Source: Streptomyces sp. NBC_00448 (GTDB lineage Bacteria; Actinomycetota; Actinomycetes; Streptomycetales; Streptomycetaceae). Taken from it: a stretch of DNA of 64,000 nucleotides. A program made the translations under genes and the position numbers. The notes under the pieces were generated by a model that ran no database searches, was not told the DNA's origin, and saw nothing but the letters and a program-made list of their open reading frames with translations. Shown one piece after another: positions 26,172 through 34,688 of the stretch; within the stretch, counting starts at the first letter, position 1; each line of letters starts with the position of its first letter. Where the stretch lies: assembly GCF_036014115.1 (NCBI RefSeq), contig NZ_CP107913.1, forward strand, positions 1,116,001 through 1,180,000, read 5' to 3'.

Positions 26172-29100
26172 TCAGTTGTCGTCCGGGCAGAGGTGCAGCG
26201 CCAGGACGTTGTCGCCGGTGACCGAGACGTGCACCCGGCCGATGGTGCCGGTGTCACCGCTGTTGGCGAGGCGGAAGTCGGTGCCCGCGTTCTCGCCGTT
26301 GTGGAAGGCCGCGTCGTCCACGGTGAACGTGGCGGTCTTCCAGGTGTCGGTGCCGGTCTTGGCCACCGGCGCCGTCGACTTGTACGCGTTTCCGGTCGCG
26401 TCGTACTGCAGGCTCCAGCTCCCGGTGCCGTGGTCGTAGTAGTCGATGGTCACCGTGGCGTGGTAACTGCCGCCCGGCACCGTGGTGTTGTCCACGTCGA
26501 AGTACTCGAACGGGGAACCGTCGGTGGTGGAGCGGCCAGAGCGGCCGCCGACCGTGACCGGCGTGGTGTGGCCGTCGCCGTTGTCGCGCAGCCGCAGCCC
26601 GCACTCGGTGTCGGTGGCGCCGAGGGTGTCGCAGGAGGTCGCGGCACCGTCGGCGGCCGGCACGGTGATCACGGACGCGCCGCCGGGCAGGGACTGACCG
26701 CTCGCGGTGGTGAAGGAGACCTTCACCGGGTGGTAGCCGGACGGGGTGCCGCCGGCGACCGCGATGGTGACCGGCACCTTCGCGCTCGCGGCGCGGGTCA
26801 GGTCGAGCGTGCCCGACGACGGGGTGACGCTCACCCCGGCCACGTCGGAAGCGGCGCTCCAGTGCACCTTGCCGGCGTGGCCGGCCAGTTCGGAGACGCC
26901 GACCGTGCCCGGCAGCGAGGTGCCGCCCGGGGCGACCTGCGTCCCGGTCGGGGTCAGGTAGCCGACCGCCGGGACCTCGTAGTCCCGGTACGACGGCGGG
27001 GCCGCCTGCGCGCCCGTGGCCCAGTGGGTGTCGGGCCGGGTGGACAGGCTCACGTCGAGCGCGCCGCCGCGGGTGGCGAACGACGCGGGCAGCGCGGTGG
27101 CGGCGAAGGTACGGCCGTCCAGCCGCATCCCTGTGATGTAGGGGGCGTTGTCGGCGGCCTTCGGAGCGTCGATGGTGATCTTGTGACCGGTGCCGAGGCT
27201 GATCACGGCCCGCTTGACCAGCGGGCTGTTCAGCGCCAGCGTCGGGGTGCCGGGGGTGGCGGGCATCATGCCGAGCGCCGCCCACACGTACTCCGAGGAC
27301 AGCGCGCCGTTGTCGTCGTTGCCGGGCAGCCCGTCGGGGGCGGTGGTGAACAGCTCGGTCTCGAACCGCCGGGCCACCTCCTGCGTCTTCCACGGCTGGC
27401 CGACGTAGTCGTACATCCACGGCGCGGTGGTGTCGATCTCGTTGCCCGCCCAGTCGTACGGCGCGTTGCCGCCCGCGTTGAGCTGGGAGAAGAAGTCGTC
27501 CAGGCGCGGGATCACCTTGTCCTTGCCGCCCATCGCGGCGACCAGTCCGGCGATGTCCTGCTGCACCGACCAGTTGTACTGCGCCGCGTTGCCCTCGTCG
27601 TAGCCGTCCTGCCCGAACGCGCCGGCCGACGGGGTCTGGTAGCCGGGGCCGGCCGGGAAGGAGCCGTTGTCGTCACGCGGGCGCAGGTAGCCGGTGGCGG
27701 GGTCGTAGATGTTCTGCCAGTTGTTGCCGCGCTTGGCGTACTCCGCCTGGGTCCGGTGATCGCCGACGGAGGACGCGAGTTGGGAGATCGCGAAGTCGTC
27801 GGTGGCCCACTCCAGGGTCTCCGAGGCGCCCTGCAGGCCGTGATCGCCTTGCGAGGTGGCGTCGTTGGGCGCGTAGCCGAGCTTGACGTAGTCCTCGATG
27901 CCGGGCCGTTCCACCCAGCCCCAGCCGACCTTCTGCGAGGTCGTCGCGGCCTTCTTCATGATCGGCAGGGCGTCCTTGACGTCGACGCCCTTCGCGCCGA
28001 AGGCGACGTACTGAGCGAACAGCGGCACGCCGTTGTCGCCGTTCATCACGTTGCCGGTCATGTTCTGCGACGGCCACTTCGGCCACCAGCCGCCCTGCTG
28101 CTGGGCGTCGCGCAGCAGCGAGTTGGCCATGTCGCCGGCCTTGTCCGGGTAGAGCATCGTCTGCAGCGGGGCCAGCGAGCGGTAGATGTCCCAGTCGGAG
28201 AACGTCGCGTACTGGGTGTGTCCCTTCGGCACGGTGTGGATCGCGTCGTCGAAGCCGATGTAGCGGCCGTCGACGTCGTTGAAGACGCTCGGCGACTGGA
28301 ACGAGCGGTACAACGACGTGTAGAACGTGGTCAGTTCGTCCTTGCTCGCCCCTCCCACGTCCACCTTGCGCAACAGGTTCCGCCAGGCCGCGCGGGTGTC
28401 GGCCTGCACGTGCGCCACGTTCCACCCCGGGATCTCCGCGGCCGAGTTTTTCGCCGCGCCCGCCGTGCTGACGTAGGACATGCCGACCTTCGCCGTCACG
28501 CTGCGGCTCGCGGAGGTGTCGAACGTCAGGTACGCGCCCGAGCCCGAGCCCGACGCACTCGACGCGCCGGGCGTGACGCTGCCGCCCTGCCAGGTGCCGT
28601 GTGCGGTGAACGGCCGGTCGAAGGTGATGTCGAAGTACATCGTGTACTTGCTGTTGTTGCACAGGCCGTGCGGCGTGGTCGTGCCCGACAGCTCGTGGTC
28701 GTTCACCACCTGCACGTCGGCGGACAGGTCACCGCCCAGGCTGGTACCGGACTTGACCAGCACCTGCGCCTGACTGCCCGCCGGATAGTCGAACTTGGCG
28801 ATGCCGGTGCGGGTGGTCGCGCCGAGGTTCACCTGCACGCCGGAGTCGGCGAGCTTCACCGCGTACGAGCCGGGCACGGCCTGCTCGTCGTCGTGCGAGA
28901 AGTGCTCGGTGCGCCCGGCCGGGTCGGCGCCGACCGCGCCGGTCACCGGCAGGATCGGGATGTCGCCGAAGGACGAGCAGCCGCCCGAGAAGTGGTCGAG
29001 GCTGAAGCCCCGGATCGCTTTGTCGTCATAGTTGTACCCGGTGCCGCCGGAGGTGGTGTCCGGGCTGAACTGCATCATGCCGAACGGGGCGGTCACACCC

Positions 29101-29315
29101 GGGAAGGTGTTCTCCCAGTCGGCCCCCTTCTGCGTGCCGATCATCGGATCGACGTACGAGGTCGGGTCGGACACCAGCGCGGTGTGCGAGCCGGCGCCGC
29201 CGAACCCGCCGGGGGACGCGGCCGCCGCGAGCGCCTGCGGCGCCGCCGCCACGCACGCCGTCAGCGCCAGCGCCAGGACCCCGAATCTGGTCCGTCTTCT
29301 GCTTCGTCGATACAC
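26172..29315 (-). CDS. Secreted GH92 alpha-1,2-mannosidase
   Basis: A 1047-residue exported calcium-dependent exo-alpha-mannosidase acting on N-glycan-type mannans. After a signal sequence (LALALTACVAAAPQALA) comes the GH92 catalytic region: MIGTQKGADWENTFPGV, ATFSDWDIYRSL, GGWWPKWP, GASETLEWATDD (probable general-acid Glu near 497) and GLPGNDDNGALSSEYVW (near 661-677). About 300 extra C-terminal residues form a NEW3-like and a beta-sandwich carbohydrate-binding-like domain. The GTG start at 29315 has AGGGGAAGG upstream; an in-frame ATG at 29363 lies inside the operator and is rejected. Confidence 0.9.
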   Translation of the reverse strand: MYRRSRRRTRFGVLALALTACVAAAPQALAAAASPGGFGGAGSHTALVSDPTSYVDPMIGTQKGADWENTFPGVTAPFGMMQFSPDTTSGGTGYNYDDKAIRGFSLDHFSGGCSSFGDIPILPVTGAVGADPAGRTEHFSHDDEQAVPGSYAVKLADSGVQVNLGATTRTGIAKFDYPAGSQAQVLVKSGTSLGGDLSADVQVVNDHELSGTTTPHGLCNNSKYTMYFDITFDRPFTAHGTWQGGSVTPGASSASGSGSGAYLTFDTSASRSVTAKVGMSYVSTAGAAKNSAAEIPGWNVAHVQADTRAAWRNLLRKVDVGGASKDELTTFYTSLYRSFQSPSVFNDVDGRYIGFDDAIHTVPKGHTQYATFSDWDIYRSLAPLQTMLYPDKAGDMANSLLRDAQQQGGWWPKWPSQNMTGNVMNGDNGVPLFAQYVAFGAKGVDVKDALPIMKKAATTSQKVGWGWVERPGIEDYVKLGYAPNDATSQGDHGLQGASETLEWATDDFAISQLASSVGDHRTQAEYAKRGNNWQNIYDPATGYLRPRDDNGSFPAGPGYQTPSAGAFGQDGYDEGNAAQYNWSVQQDIAGLVAAMGGKDKVIPRLDDFFSQLNAGGNAPYDWAGNEIDTTAPWMYDYVGQPWKTQEVARRFETELFTTAPDGLPGNDDNGALSSEYVWAALGMMPATPGTPTLALNSPLVKRAVISLGTGHKITIDAPKAADNAPYITGMRLDGRTFAATALPASFATRGGALDVSLSTRPDTHWATGAQAAPPSYRDYEVPAVGYLTPTGTQVAPGGTSLPGTVGVSELAGHAGKVHWSAASDVAGVSVTPSSGTLDLTRAASAKVPVTIAVAGGTPSGYHPVKVSFTTASGQSLPGGASVITVPAADGAATSCDTLGATDTECGLRLRDNGDGHTTPVTVGGRSGRSTTDGSPFEYFDVDNTTVPGGSYHATVTIDYYDHGTGSWSLQYDATGNAYKSTAPVAKTGTDTWKTATFTVDDAAFHNGENAGTDFRLANSGDTGTIGRVHVSVTGDNVLALHLCPDDN

Positions 29316-29335
29316 AGTGAACCTTCCCCTGCCGT

Positions 29336-29363
29336 AAAATAACTCGCTTGACATCGTTGTCAT
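29336..29363 (-). promoter_or_regulatory. GH92 promoter with overlapping operator
   Basis: On the minus strand ATGACA (29363-29358) and TATTTT (29341-29336), 16 nt apart, look like -35 and -10 boxes. The inverted repeat TGACA-N4-TGTCA (29349-29362) overlaps the -35 box; this TGACAnCGnTGTCA type is seen with LacI-family regulators of mannosidase genes. It differs from the GAGAnCGCTCTC sites, so a different regulator is likely. Confidence 0.7.
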
Positions 29364-29777
29364 CTGCGCCGTCGGCAGTCTGGTCCGGCGGTGATCGGGC
29401 GTCAAGGAGTTGAACGCGGGCGGTTGGTGGGGGTGCCGCTGCGCGGGGTGGGCGGAGGGGGGGCGGGGGCGGGGCGTATGGCGGGGCGGGCGTGGGGGGT
29501 TGGAGTACGGGGGCGGCCGGGCGAAGGGTGGGACCGTACGACCGGGCGAGGTGGAGCCAAGGCGAGGAGGGGACCGTACGACCGGACGGGCCGGAGCCGG
29601 GCCGGGAGTAGGGCCTCGCGGGACCGGACCGGGAGGGTGGTCACCCACGGCGGCGCGGAGACTGGCCCGCCCAGGGACGACGGACGGCCGAAATCGCAGC
29701 GGGGGCAGGGCAGTTGCGCGGTCCGGACGGCGACGGCGGGCCGCTTCGCCGCTCGCAGCCGCTCGTGATCCGGGCCG
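29364..29777. other. 414-bp gap with a 15-bp direct repeat
   Basis: G-rich intergenic DNA between GH92 and the TetR gene. GGACCGTACGACCGG occurs at 29531-29545 and 29571-29585, exactly 40 bp apart. Open frames here are G/R-rich and unconvincing. No RNA gene seen. Confidence 0.5.
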
Positions 29778-30431
29778 TCAGGAGATCTGGGCCTCGATGT
29801 CGGCGAGTTGGGCGGCGAGGATCTCTTCGAACGCGGCGCGGCGGTCCACTCCCAGGGGGCGGACGTCGCGGGCGAAGTGGGCCAGGGCGGGGAAGCGCTC
29901 GGGGGCGGCGCCGAGCACCGCGACGCGGAAGAGTTCCATGCCCTGTTCGTACTCCGCGGGGGTGATGGTGCTGATGCCGGCCTCGGAGGCGATCAGCGCG
30001 GCGAGGAGGATCGCGACGCGGTGGTAGCGCGCCGGGATCTCCTCGTCGGGCAGGCCGGACGCGCGCAGGGCCTGCAGCAGTTCCTCCATGACCAACCGGG
30101 ACCCGGTGCCGCTGGACGCGTAGCGCCCCCAGATCGCGGCGAGTTGGGGCTGCTCGCCGAAGGCGTCGCGCAGGCGCAGGGCAAGGGTGGTGATGCGCTG
30201 CTTCCAGTCGCCCTCGGGGCGGTAGTCGTCCATGGCGGCCAGGAGAATCCGGTCGGCGACCGCGCGCAGCAGTTCGGTCTTGTTGCGGAAGTGCCGGTAG
30301 AGGCTGGAGGAGTCGGTTCCGAGCGCTGCGGCGAGCTTGCGCACGCTGAACGACTCGGCGTCGCTCGTACGCAGCACCTCCGCCGCCGTGTCCAGGATCT
30401 CCTCGGTCGACCATCGCCGTCGGCCCGTCAT
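29778..30431 (-). CDS. TetR-family transcriptional regulator
   Basis: A 217-residue repressor. The N-terminal helix-turn-helix (STEEILDTAAEVLRTSDAES to SSLYRHFRNKTELLRAVADR) occupies residues 6-55; the C-terminal half is the helical ligand-binding domain of the TetR_C type. ATG 30431 has GAGAGGGG upstream; an in-frame start at 30458 lacks one. Divergent from an esterase-like gene, with a 19-bp palindrome between the putative -35 and -10 boxes of that gene, so it most likely represses the esterase and perhaps itself. Confidence 0.9.
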   Translation of the reverse strand: MTGRRRWSTEEILDTAAEVLRTSDAESFSVRKLAAALGTDSSSLYRHFRNKTELLRAVADRILLAAMDDYRPEGDWKQRITTLALRLRDAFGEQPQLAAIWGRYASSGTGSRLVMEELLQALRASGLPDEEIPARYHRVAILLAALIASEAGISTITPAEYEQGMELFRVAVLGAAPERFPALAHFARDVRPLGVDRRAAFEEILAAQLADIEAQIS

Positions 30432-30469
30432 CGTGCCCCTCTCGTCCGAGCCGAGCATAACCTATGCAC

Positions 30470-30497
30470 TTGTTGATGCACGCACCGCGTGCATAAT
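30470..30497 (+). promoter_or_regulatory. Esterase promoter with TetR operator in the spacer
   Basis: TTGTTG (30470-30475) and CATAAT (30492-30497) are 16 nt apart. Between and touching them is ATGCACGC-ACC-GCGTGCAT (30476-30494), a perfect inverted repeat with 8-nt arms. A repressor bound here would exclude RNA polymerase. Confidence 0.75.
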
Positions 30498-30638
30498 GAG
30501 GACAACGGTCTGCCCGCCCGATGGCGACGCACGGCCGTATGGCCAGCGCACCGCCCGACGACGCAGCGCACCGCCCGACGCGCACCGCCCGACGACAACG
30601 ACGGACCCGGCATCCGGCCGGGAGGGGGAGCAGGAGAC

Positions 30639-31604
30639 ATGAGCGAGATCAGCACCGCGAATCGGCCGCCGGAGCCGGACTTCTCGGCGATCACGACCGA
30701 GGAACTGATCGCCTACCGCGACGCGGAGAACCGTTTCCGGGCCTCCGGCGCGGCCCGGGCGTTCACCGGGGAGCCGGACCCCGGCGCCTCGATCGCCTGG
30801 CAGGAGGTCGCGCTGCCCGGCCGCGACCTCCCGGTCCGGGTCTACCGGCCGGCGTCGACGGGAGACGGGGAGGCCGCCGCCGCTCGGACCGTCCTGCCTC
30901 TCGTGGTCCATGTGCACGGCGGCAGCTTCGTGGGCACGGCGGTGCAGTGCGACTGGACCAACAGCCACCTCGCCGCGGCGCTGCCCGCGCTGGTCGTCTC
31001 GGTCGAGCATCGTCTCATCGCCCCGGACAGTCCGCTCGCGAACGCCGCCGACGACGGCTGGGACGTGCTGCGGCACGTGGTGCGGAACGCCGCGCGGTGG
31101 GGCGTCGATCCGGCGCGCGCGGCCGTGTTCGGCGAGAGCTGCGGCGCCCTGATCTGTGCGCTGACCGCGATCCGGGCGCGGGAGGCCGGCATCGACCTCA
31201 AAGCGCAAGTGCTGGTCAACCCCGCGGTCGACGTGACCGCGACGATGTACGACTACCCCTCGATCGCCGAGTACGCGTACACCCCGTCCCGCGCGCTGCC
31301 CCAACTGCGGCTCTTCCAGCAGCTCGCCGTCCCACCGGGGAGCGACGCCCGCGCGCTCTCGCCGCTGTACGCCGACGACCTGAGCGGGCTGGCCCCGGCG
31401 CTCGTGGTGGTCCCCACCCAGGACGCGGTCGCCGATCAGGGCCGCCGCTACGCCGAGCGCTTGCGCGAGGCCGGGACGCCCGTGCGGCTGTCCGAATACC
31501 CGGCAGCGAAGCACGCGTTCCTCACCCTGCCCGGGTTGGAGCCACAGGCCCAGGCCGCCCGGGCGGAGATCCTCGCCTTCCTCCGCACGGCCCTGGCGAA
31601 GTGA
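30639..31604 (+). CDS. Alpha/beta hydrolase, HSL-type esterase
   Basis: A 321-residue carboxylesterase of the hormone-sensitive-lipase family. The oxyanion-hole HVHGGSF motif is near residue 91, the nucleophile elbow is GESCG (Ser167; the usual GDSAG is varied), and Asp in TQDAVADQ (near 266) and His in AAKHAF (near 289) complete the triad. ATG 30639 is preceded by GGAG. Divergent TetR control suggests induction by a small hydrophobic or ester compound, such as a xenobiotic or secondary metabolite. Confidence 0.87.
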   Translation: MSEISTANRPPEPDFSAITTEELIAYRDAENRFRASGAARAFTGEPDPGASIAWQEVALPGRDLPVRVYRPASTGDGEAAAARTVLPLVVHVHGGSFVGTAVQCDWTNSHLAAALPALVVSVEHRLIAPDSPLANAADDGWDVLRHVVRNAARWGVDPARAAVFGESCGALICALTAIRAREAGIDLKAQVLVNPAVDVTATMYDYPSIAEYAYTPSRALPQLRLFQQLAVPPGSDARALSPLYADDLSGLAPALVVVPTQDAVADQGRRYAERLREAGTPVRLSEYPAAKHAFLTLPGLEPQAQAARAEILAFLRTALAK

Positions 31605-31676
31605 CGGACCAGCCCAGCACCCCCATTTCGCGCCGGCCACCAAGTCGGCGGTCCGGCGCACCGCCTGGGGCCTGTT

Positions 31677-32006
31677 CTAGAAGTCGGTGACTTGGTTGGC
31701 CGGCCGTCCGGGGAAGTGGCGGGCGGCCATCCAGATGGTGAGGTCGCGTGCGATGTCGTTGATGCTGGTCGAGGTGGTGACCTCGTGTTCGTTGTGGGTG
31801 GTGTCGCGGCGGACGACCTCGTAGCCGCCTTCGTCCAGGACGGCGACTGAAGCGAACCAGACGGGGTCCTCCTCGTCGGGTTGGACGACGACGAAGGTGT
31901 TGTCGGAGTCGTTGAGGTCGCTGATCATCATGAACAGCGCGTCCTCGGAGGGGTCGTCGATGCGGTCGCCGTTCTCGCTGTCTGCGCCGTAGTACTGAGC
32001 CCCCAT
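31677..32006 (-). CDS. Small acidic hypothetical protein, possibly immunity-like
   Basis: A 109-residue soluble acidic protein. It carries many Asp/Glu (SENGDRIDDPSEDALFMM, QPDEEDPVWFASV) and ends HFPGRPANQVTDF. Composition and size resemble actinobacterial contact-toxin immunity proteins (Imm1-like), but I cannot assign a family firmly. ATG 32006 is preferred for GAGGGGAGA upstream; the frame is open to 32084. Its upstream region is cut by the left end of the IS110 element about 155 bp away, so any partner gene may have been lost. Confidence 0.6.
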   Translation of the reverse strand: MGAQYYGADSENGDRIDDPSEDALFMMISDLNDSDNTFVVVQPDEEDPVWFASVAVLDEGGYEVVRRDTTHNEHEVTTSTSINDIARDLTIWMAARHFPGRPANQVTDF

Positions 32007-32160
32007 CTGCGCGATCTCCCCTCGCAGTGATGATGGTGCCGTGGTCCTCCGCCGGGTCTGACCCACATCGAAGCTGACGCCCAAGGGCTGTCATGTCGGA
32101 GAACTGTCGACTCGCCGCGGAGGACCACCGTGCACACAGCCGGGCGGGCGCTCGTGACCT

Positions 32161-33342
32161 GATAGGAGCTTGGGCTAGAAGCCCCCGTCACTGCTTTGTC
32201 CGCCGCCCGACCGGCGTGTGCTGCCCCCGAAGCAAGCCGGAAGGACAGCACCCCCATCATGACCGAACAGCGCCCGGAGGTCTTCGGCGGCGTGGACACC
32301 CACGCCGACACGCATCACGCCGCCGTCGTCGACCCCATCGGCCGGCACCTGGGCGATGCCCAGTTCCCCACCACGGGTGACGGCTACTGTGCCCTGCTGG
32401 CCTGGCTGCGCTCTTTCGGGACCGTGCTCGCCGTCGGCGTCGAGGGCACCGGATCGTACGGCACCCAGCTCGCCCGCGTTCTGGCCGCTGCTGGCCTGCA
32501 AGTGTTCGACATCAACCGGCCCGACCGGCGTATGCGCCGCCAGCTGGGCAAGTCCGATCCCATCGACGCCTATGCCGCCGCCGAGGCGGTCGCCTCCGGA
32601 CGCGCGGGCATAGTCCCGAAGTCCCACGCCGGGGCTGCTGAGGGGCTGCGCGTCCTGCACAACGCCCGCACCTCGGCCGTGAAGGCCCGTACGCAGGCCA
32701 TCAACCAGATCCGCAGCCTCCTGGTCACCGCGCCCGACGCACTGCGCGGCCAGCTGCGCGGTCTGCCCGCGGCAGAGCTGATCAGCGTGTGTGCCAGGCT
32801 GCGGCCGGCAACGAACCTGGCCGACCCCGCAACCGCCGCCAAGTTCGCCCTGCGCCGCCTCGCCCGCCGCTACCAGGACCTGGCGCGCGAAATCTGCGAC
32901 TACGACGCGGAGTTGACCGTGCTGGCGGCTCAGGCCGCACCGACGCTGATGGCCGTCAACGGCGTCGGGCCCGAGACTGCCGCCCGCCTCCTGGCGGCAG
33001 TCGGCGACAACCCCGAGCGCCTGCGCTCCGAGGCAGCCTTCGCCCACCTGTGCGGCGCCGCTCCTCTGCCCGCCTCCTCCGGCCGACGCGACCGCCACCG
33101 GCTGAACCGGGGAGGCAACCGGTCCGCCAACGCGGCCCTCTACCGCATCGCGGTCGTCCGCATGCAGCACGACAGCCGCACCCGCGAGTACGTGGCCCGA
33201 CGCACGGCGCAGGGACTGCAGAAGAAGGACATCATCCGCTGCCTCAAACGCTACATAGCCCGCGAGGTCTTCAAGGCCCTGACCTGCACCAACATCTCGA
33301 AGACCGACCTTACACAGGCCGCTTGACAAGAGATAGGAGCTT
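32161..33342 (+). mobile_element. IS110-family insertion sequence
   Basis: One transposase gene flanked by an 11-bp direct repeat GATAGGAGCTT at 32161-32171 and 33332-33342. IS110 elements lack terminal inverted repeats and generate short direct repeats at their ends, as seen here. The left non-coding part contains the hairpin GGGCT-AGA-AGCCC just inside the boundary. Exact ends could shift by a few bases. The transposase is intact, so the element may be active. Confidence 0.8.
32259..33326 (+). CDS. IS110-family transposase (DEDD recombinase)
   Basis: A 355-residue transposase. The N-terminal RuvC-like DEDD domain shows Asp13 in FGGVDTHADTH, Glu in GVEGTGSYG and the two Asp of KSDPIDAYAAAEA; the C-terminal Transposase_20 domain has NGVGPETAARLLAAVGD, then NRGGNRSANAALYRIA, with the conserved Ser of that domain. 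Full length for the family with no internal stop. ATG 32259 follows CCGGAAGGA. In this family the target and donor specificity is set by a structured non-coding RNA from the element's end. Confidence 0.95.
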   Translation: MTEQRPEVFGGVDTHADTHHAAVVDPIGRHLGDAQFPTTGDGYCALLAWLRSFGTVLAVGVEGTGSYGTQLARVLAAAGLQVFDINRPDRRMRRQLGKSDPIDAYAAAEAVASGRAGIVPKSHAGAAEGLRVLHNARTSAVKARTQAINQIRSLLVTAPDALRGQLRGLPAAELISVCARLRPATNLADPATAAKFALRRLARRYQDLAREICDYDAELTVLAAQAAPTLMAVNGVGPETAARLLAAVGDNPERLRSEAAFAHLCGAAPLPASSGRRDRHRLNRGGNRSANAALYRIAVVRMQHDSRTREYVARRTAQGLQKKDIIRCLKRYIAREVFKALTCTNISKTDLTQAA

Positions 33343-33399
33343 CTCCGTTCCGCCCGGCCGCCGTCAGCATGGCATGGGTTCGCGGTCGCCTCGGTCTGG

Positions 33400-33659
33400 T
33401 CACAGCCATTCGCTGATCGAGGCGATCGGGACGGTGGCTTCGGACCGGACGGCGAGTCTGTCGAACCGTGTGGCCACCGCCCGGATTCCGCTTGAGCCGG
33501 TTGATCCCACGCTCGACCGCGTGCCGGGCCTTGTCGTCCTCGCGGCCCCGCCACCGGCAACAACGGTTCCAGGATCGCCCACTGCTCATCGGAAAGATCC
33601 CCTCGACCCACACCCGGATCATCCGGATGCGGAATGAGCCGAAGCACCGTAGTTGTCAC
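33400..33659 (-). pseudogene. IS5-type transposase relic with internal deletion
   Basis: The minus strand encodes the N-terminal signature DLSDEQWAILEPLLPVAG, then switches frame directly into the typical C-terminal end ARHAVERGINRLKRN and, in a third frame, RAVATRFDRLAVRSEATVPI and EWL-stop. The catalytic middle of about 150-200 residues is missing. It is a degraded IS5-superfamily insertion sequence beside the intact IS110 element. Confidence 0.85.
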
Positions 33660-33934
33660 CAGCGGAGAGGGATGAGCCGGCGATTCGGACCGGTCGAAGC
33701 AGTCTGGTTGTCACCAACAAGGCATGCGACTTGTCACATGCGCTCATGTGAACGGAGTGCGCAAGGACTGATCTAGGACGAATCCAGGACAGCAGCTCTT
33801 AGCCTCGACCTTGCACAACGACCCCGTAACGAGCCGTCATGCACCAAAGCACGTCACGGGGGCTCGCACGCCTCTCGGCGACACTGCTCGCATGGGAGAC
33901 GACTCGCCAAGCACGCATCCTCAGGGGGAACCAC

Positions 33935-34279
33935 ATGAATCTCGCCCGAAAGCTGGCAACCGGAGCCATCGCGGCCGGCCTCACCGCCGCCGGCGCCCTC
34001 GCTGCGACCCCGGCCAGCGCCACGGTCGTGAATTCCACGTGCAACCTGTCGTCCGTCGTCAACGTCTCTTACGGCTCGAGCGGCCACTACTGCTACGTCT
34101 GGGACGGTGGGAGCGCCAACACAGGCTGGATGAACATCGTGAATTCCGATCAGGTGTGCTCGAACAGCTACACGGGATACGTGCATGACACCGCGGGACG
34201 CAATTGGAACTTCTACCGAGGCGCGTGCACACCCACTTACGGGGCGAATCTGAGCTCGATCGTCTTCACCGGCAACTGA
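33935..34279 (+). CDS. Small secreted protein with four cysteines
   Basis: A 114-residue exported protein. Signal peptide MNLARKLATGAIAAGLTAAG with probable cleavage after TPASA gives a mature domain of about 85 residues with four Cys (TCNLS, HYCYVWDGG, QVCSN, GACTP), probably two disulfides, and many Tyr, Asn and Gly. Size and pattern recall small beta-rich secreted proteins of streptomycetes (killer-toxin-like beta/gamma-crystallin folds), but I cannot confirm homology. ATG 33935 has AGGGGGAA upstream. It lies between transposon remains and an ArsR gene with lower GC than neighbours. Confidence 0.8.
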   Translation: MNLARKLATGAIAAGLTAAGALAATPASATVVNSTCNLSSVVNVSYGSSGHYCYVWDGGSANTGWMNIVNSDQVCSNSYTGYVHDTAGRNWNFYRGACTPTYGANLSSIVFTGN

Positions 34280-34688
34280 GTCGAACGATCCTGGTGCCCG
34301 CGGCCACAGCACTGAGAAGCTGACGTCGAATTGACGGGTCATCACATGGGCGCGCATTTTGACGGATCGCGGTCCGCCAGGTGCGCGCCTTTCGCTTGCA
34401 CTCTGGGTTCGCATGCGACCACCGTGCGCGATGGCGGGATGGCGCCCGGCCGGCGCGCCGGGCACAGCCTCACAAACCCCAGGCCAGGGAGACCACAACG
34501 AATCCGCCGGCTCCCTGAACTCCCCATACGTGTAGGGGGTTTGGGTGAACGGCACCCGTGCTCGATCGCCCAGACGGCACCTCCATCGCCCAGGCCCCGT
34601 CCGCCTACATCAACCAAGCCCGCCTCTGTGACAGCTCTCGTGCTTCGGCTCACGAGACGAGGGGCAAAGCCCACTTTCACCACACGGC
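34280..34688. other. 409-bp gap, no convincing gene
   Basis: Between the small secreted protein and the ArsR gene. GC is lower than average and open frames lack recognisable features. The 3' end of the secreted-protein transcript and the ArsR terminator probably lie here; I see no strong hairpin. Confidence 0.4.

Noticed and set aside
29315..29363. Upstream ATG start (29363) for the GH92 mannosidase
   Set aside because: It overlaps the operator and -35 box; the GTG at 29315 has a strong ribosome-binding site and precedes a normal signal peptide.
29391..29768. Frames in the G-rich gap between GH92 and TetR
   Set aside because: Composition is dominated by Gly/Arg and direct repeats, with no start context or homology.
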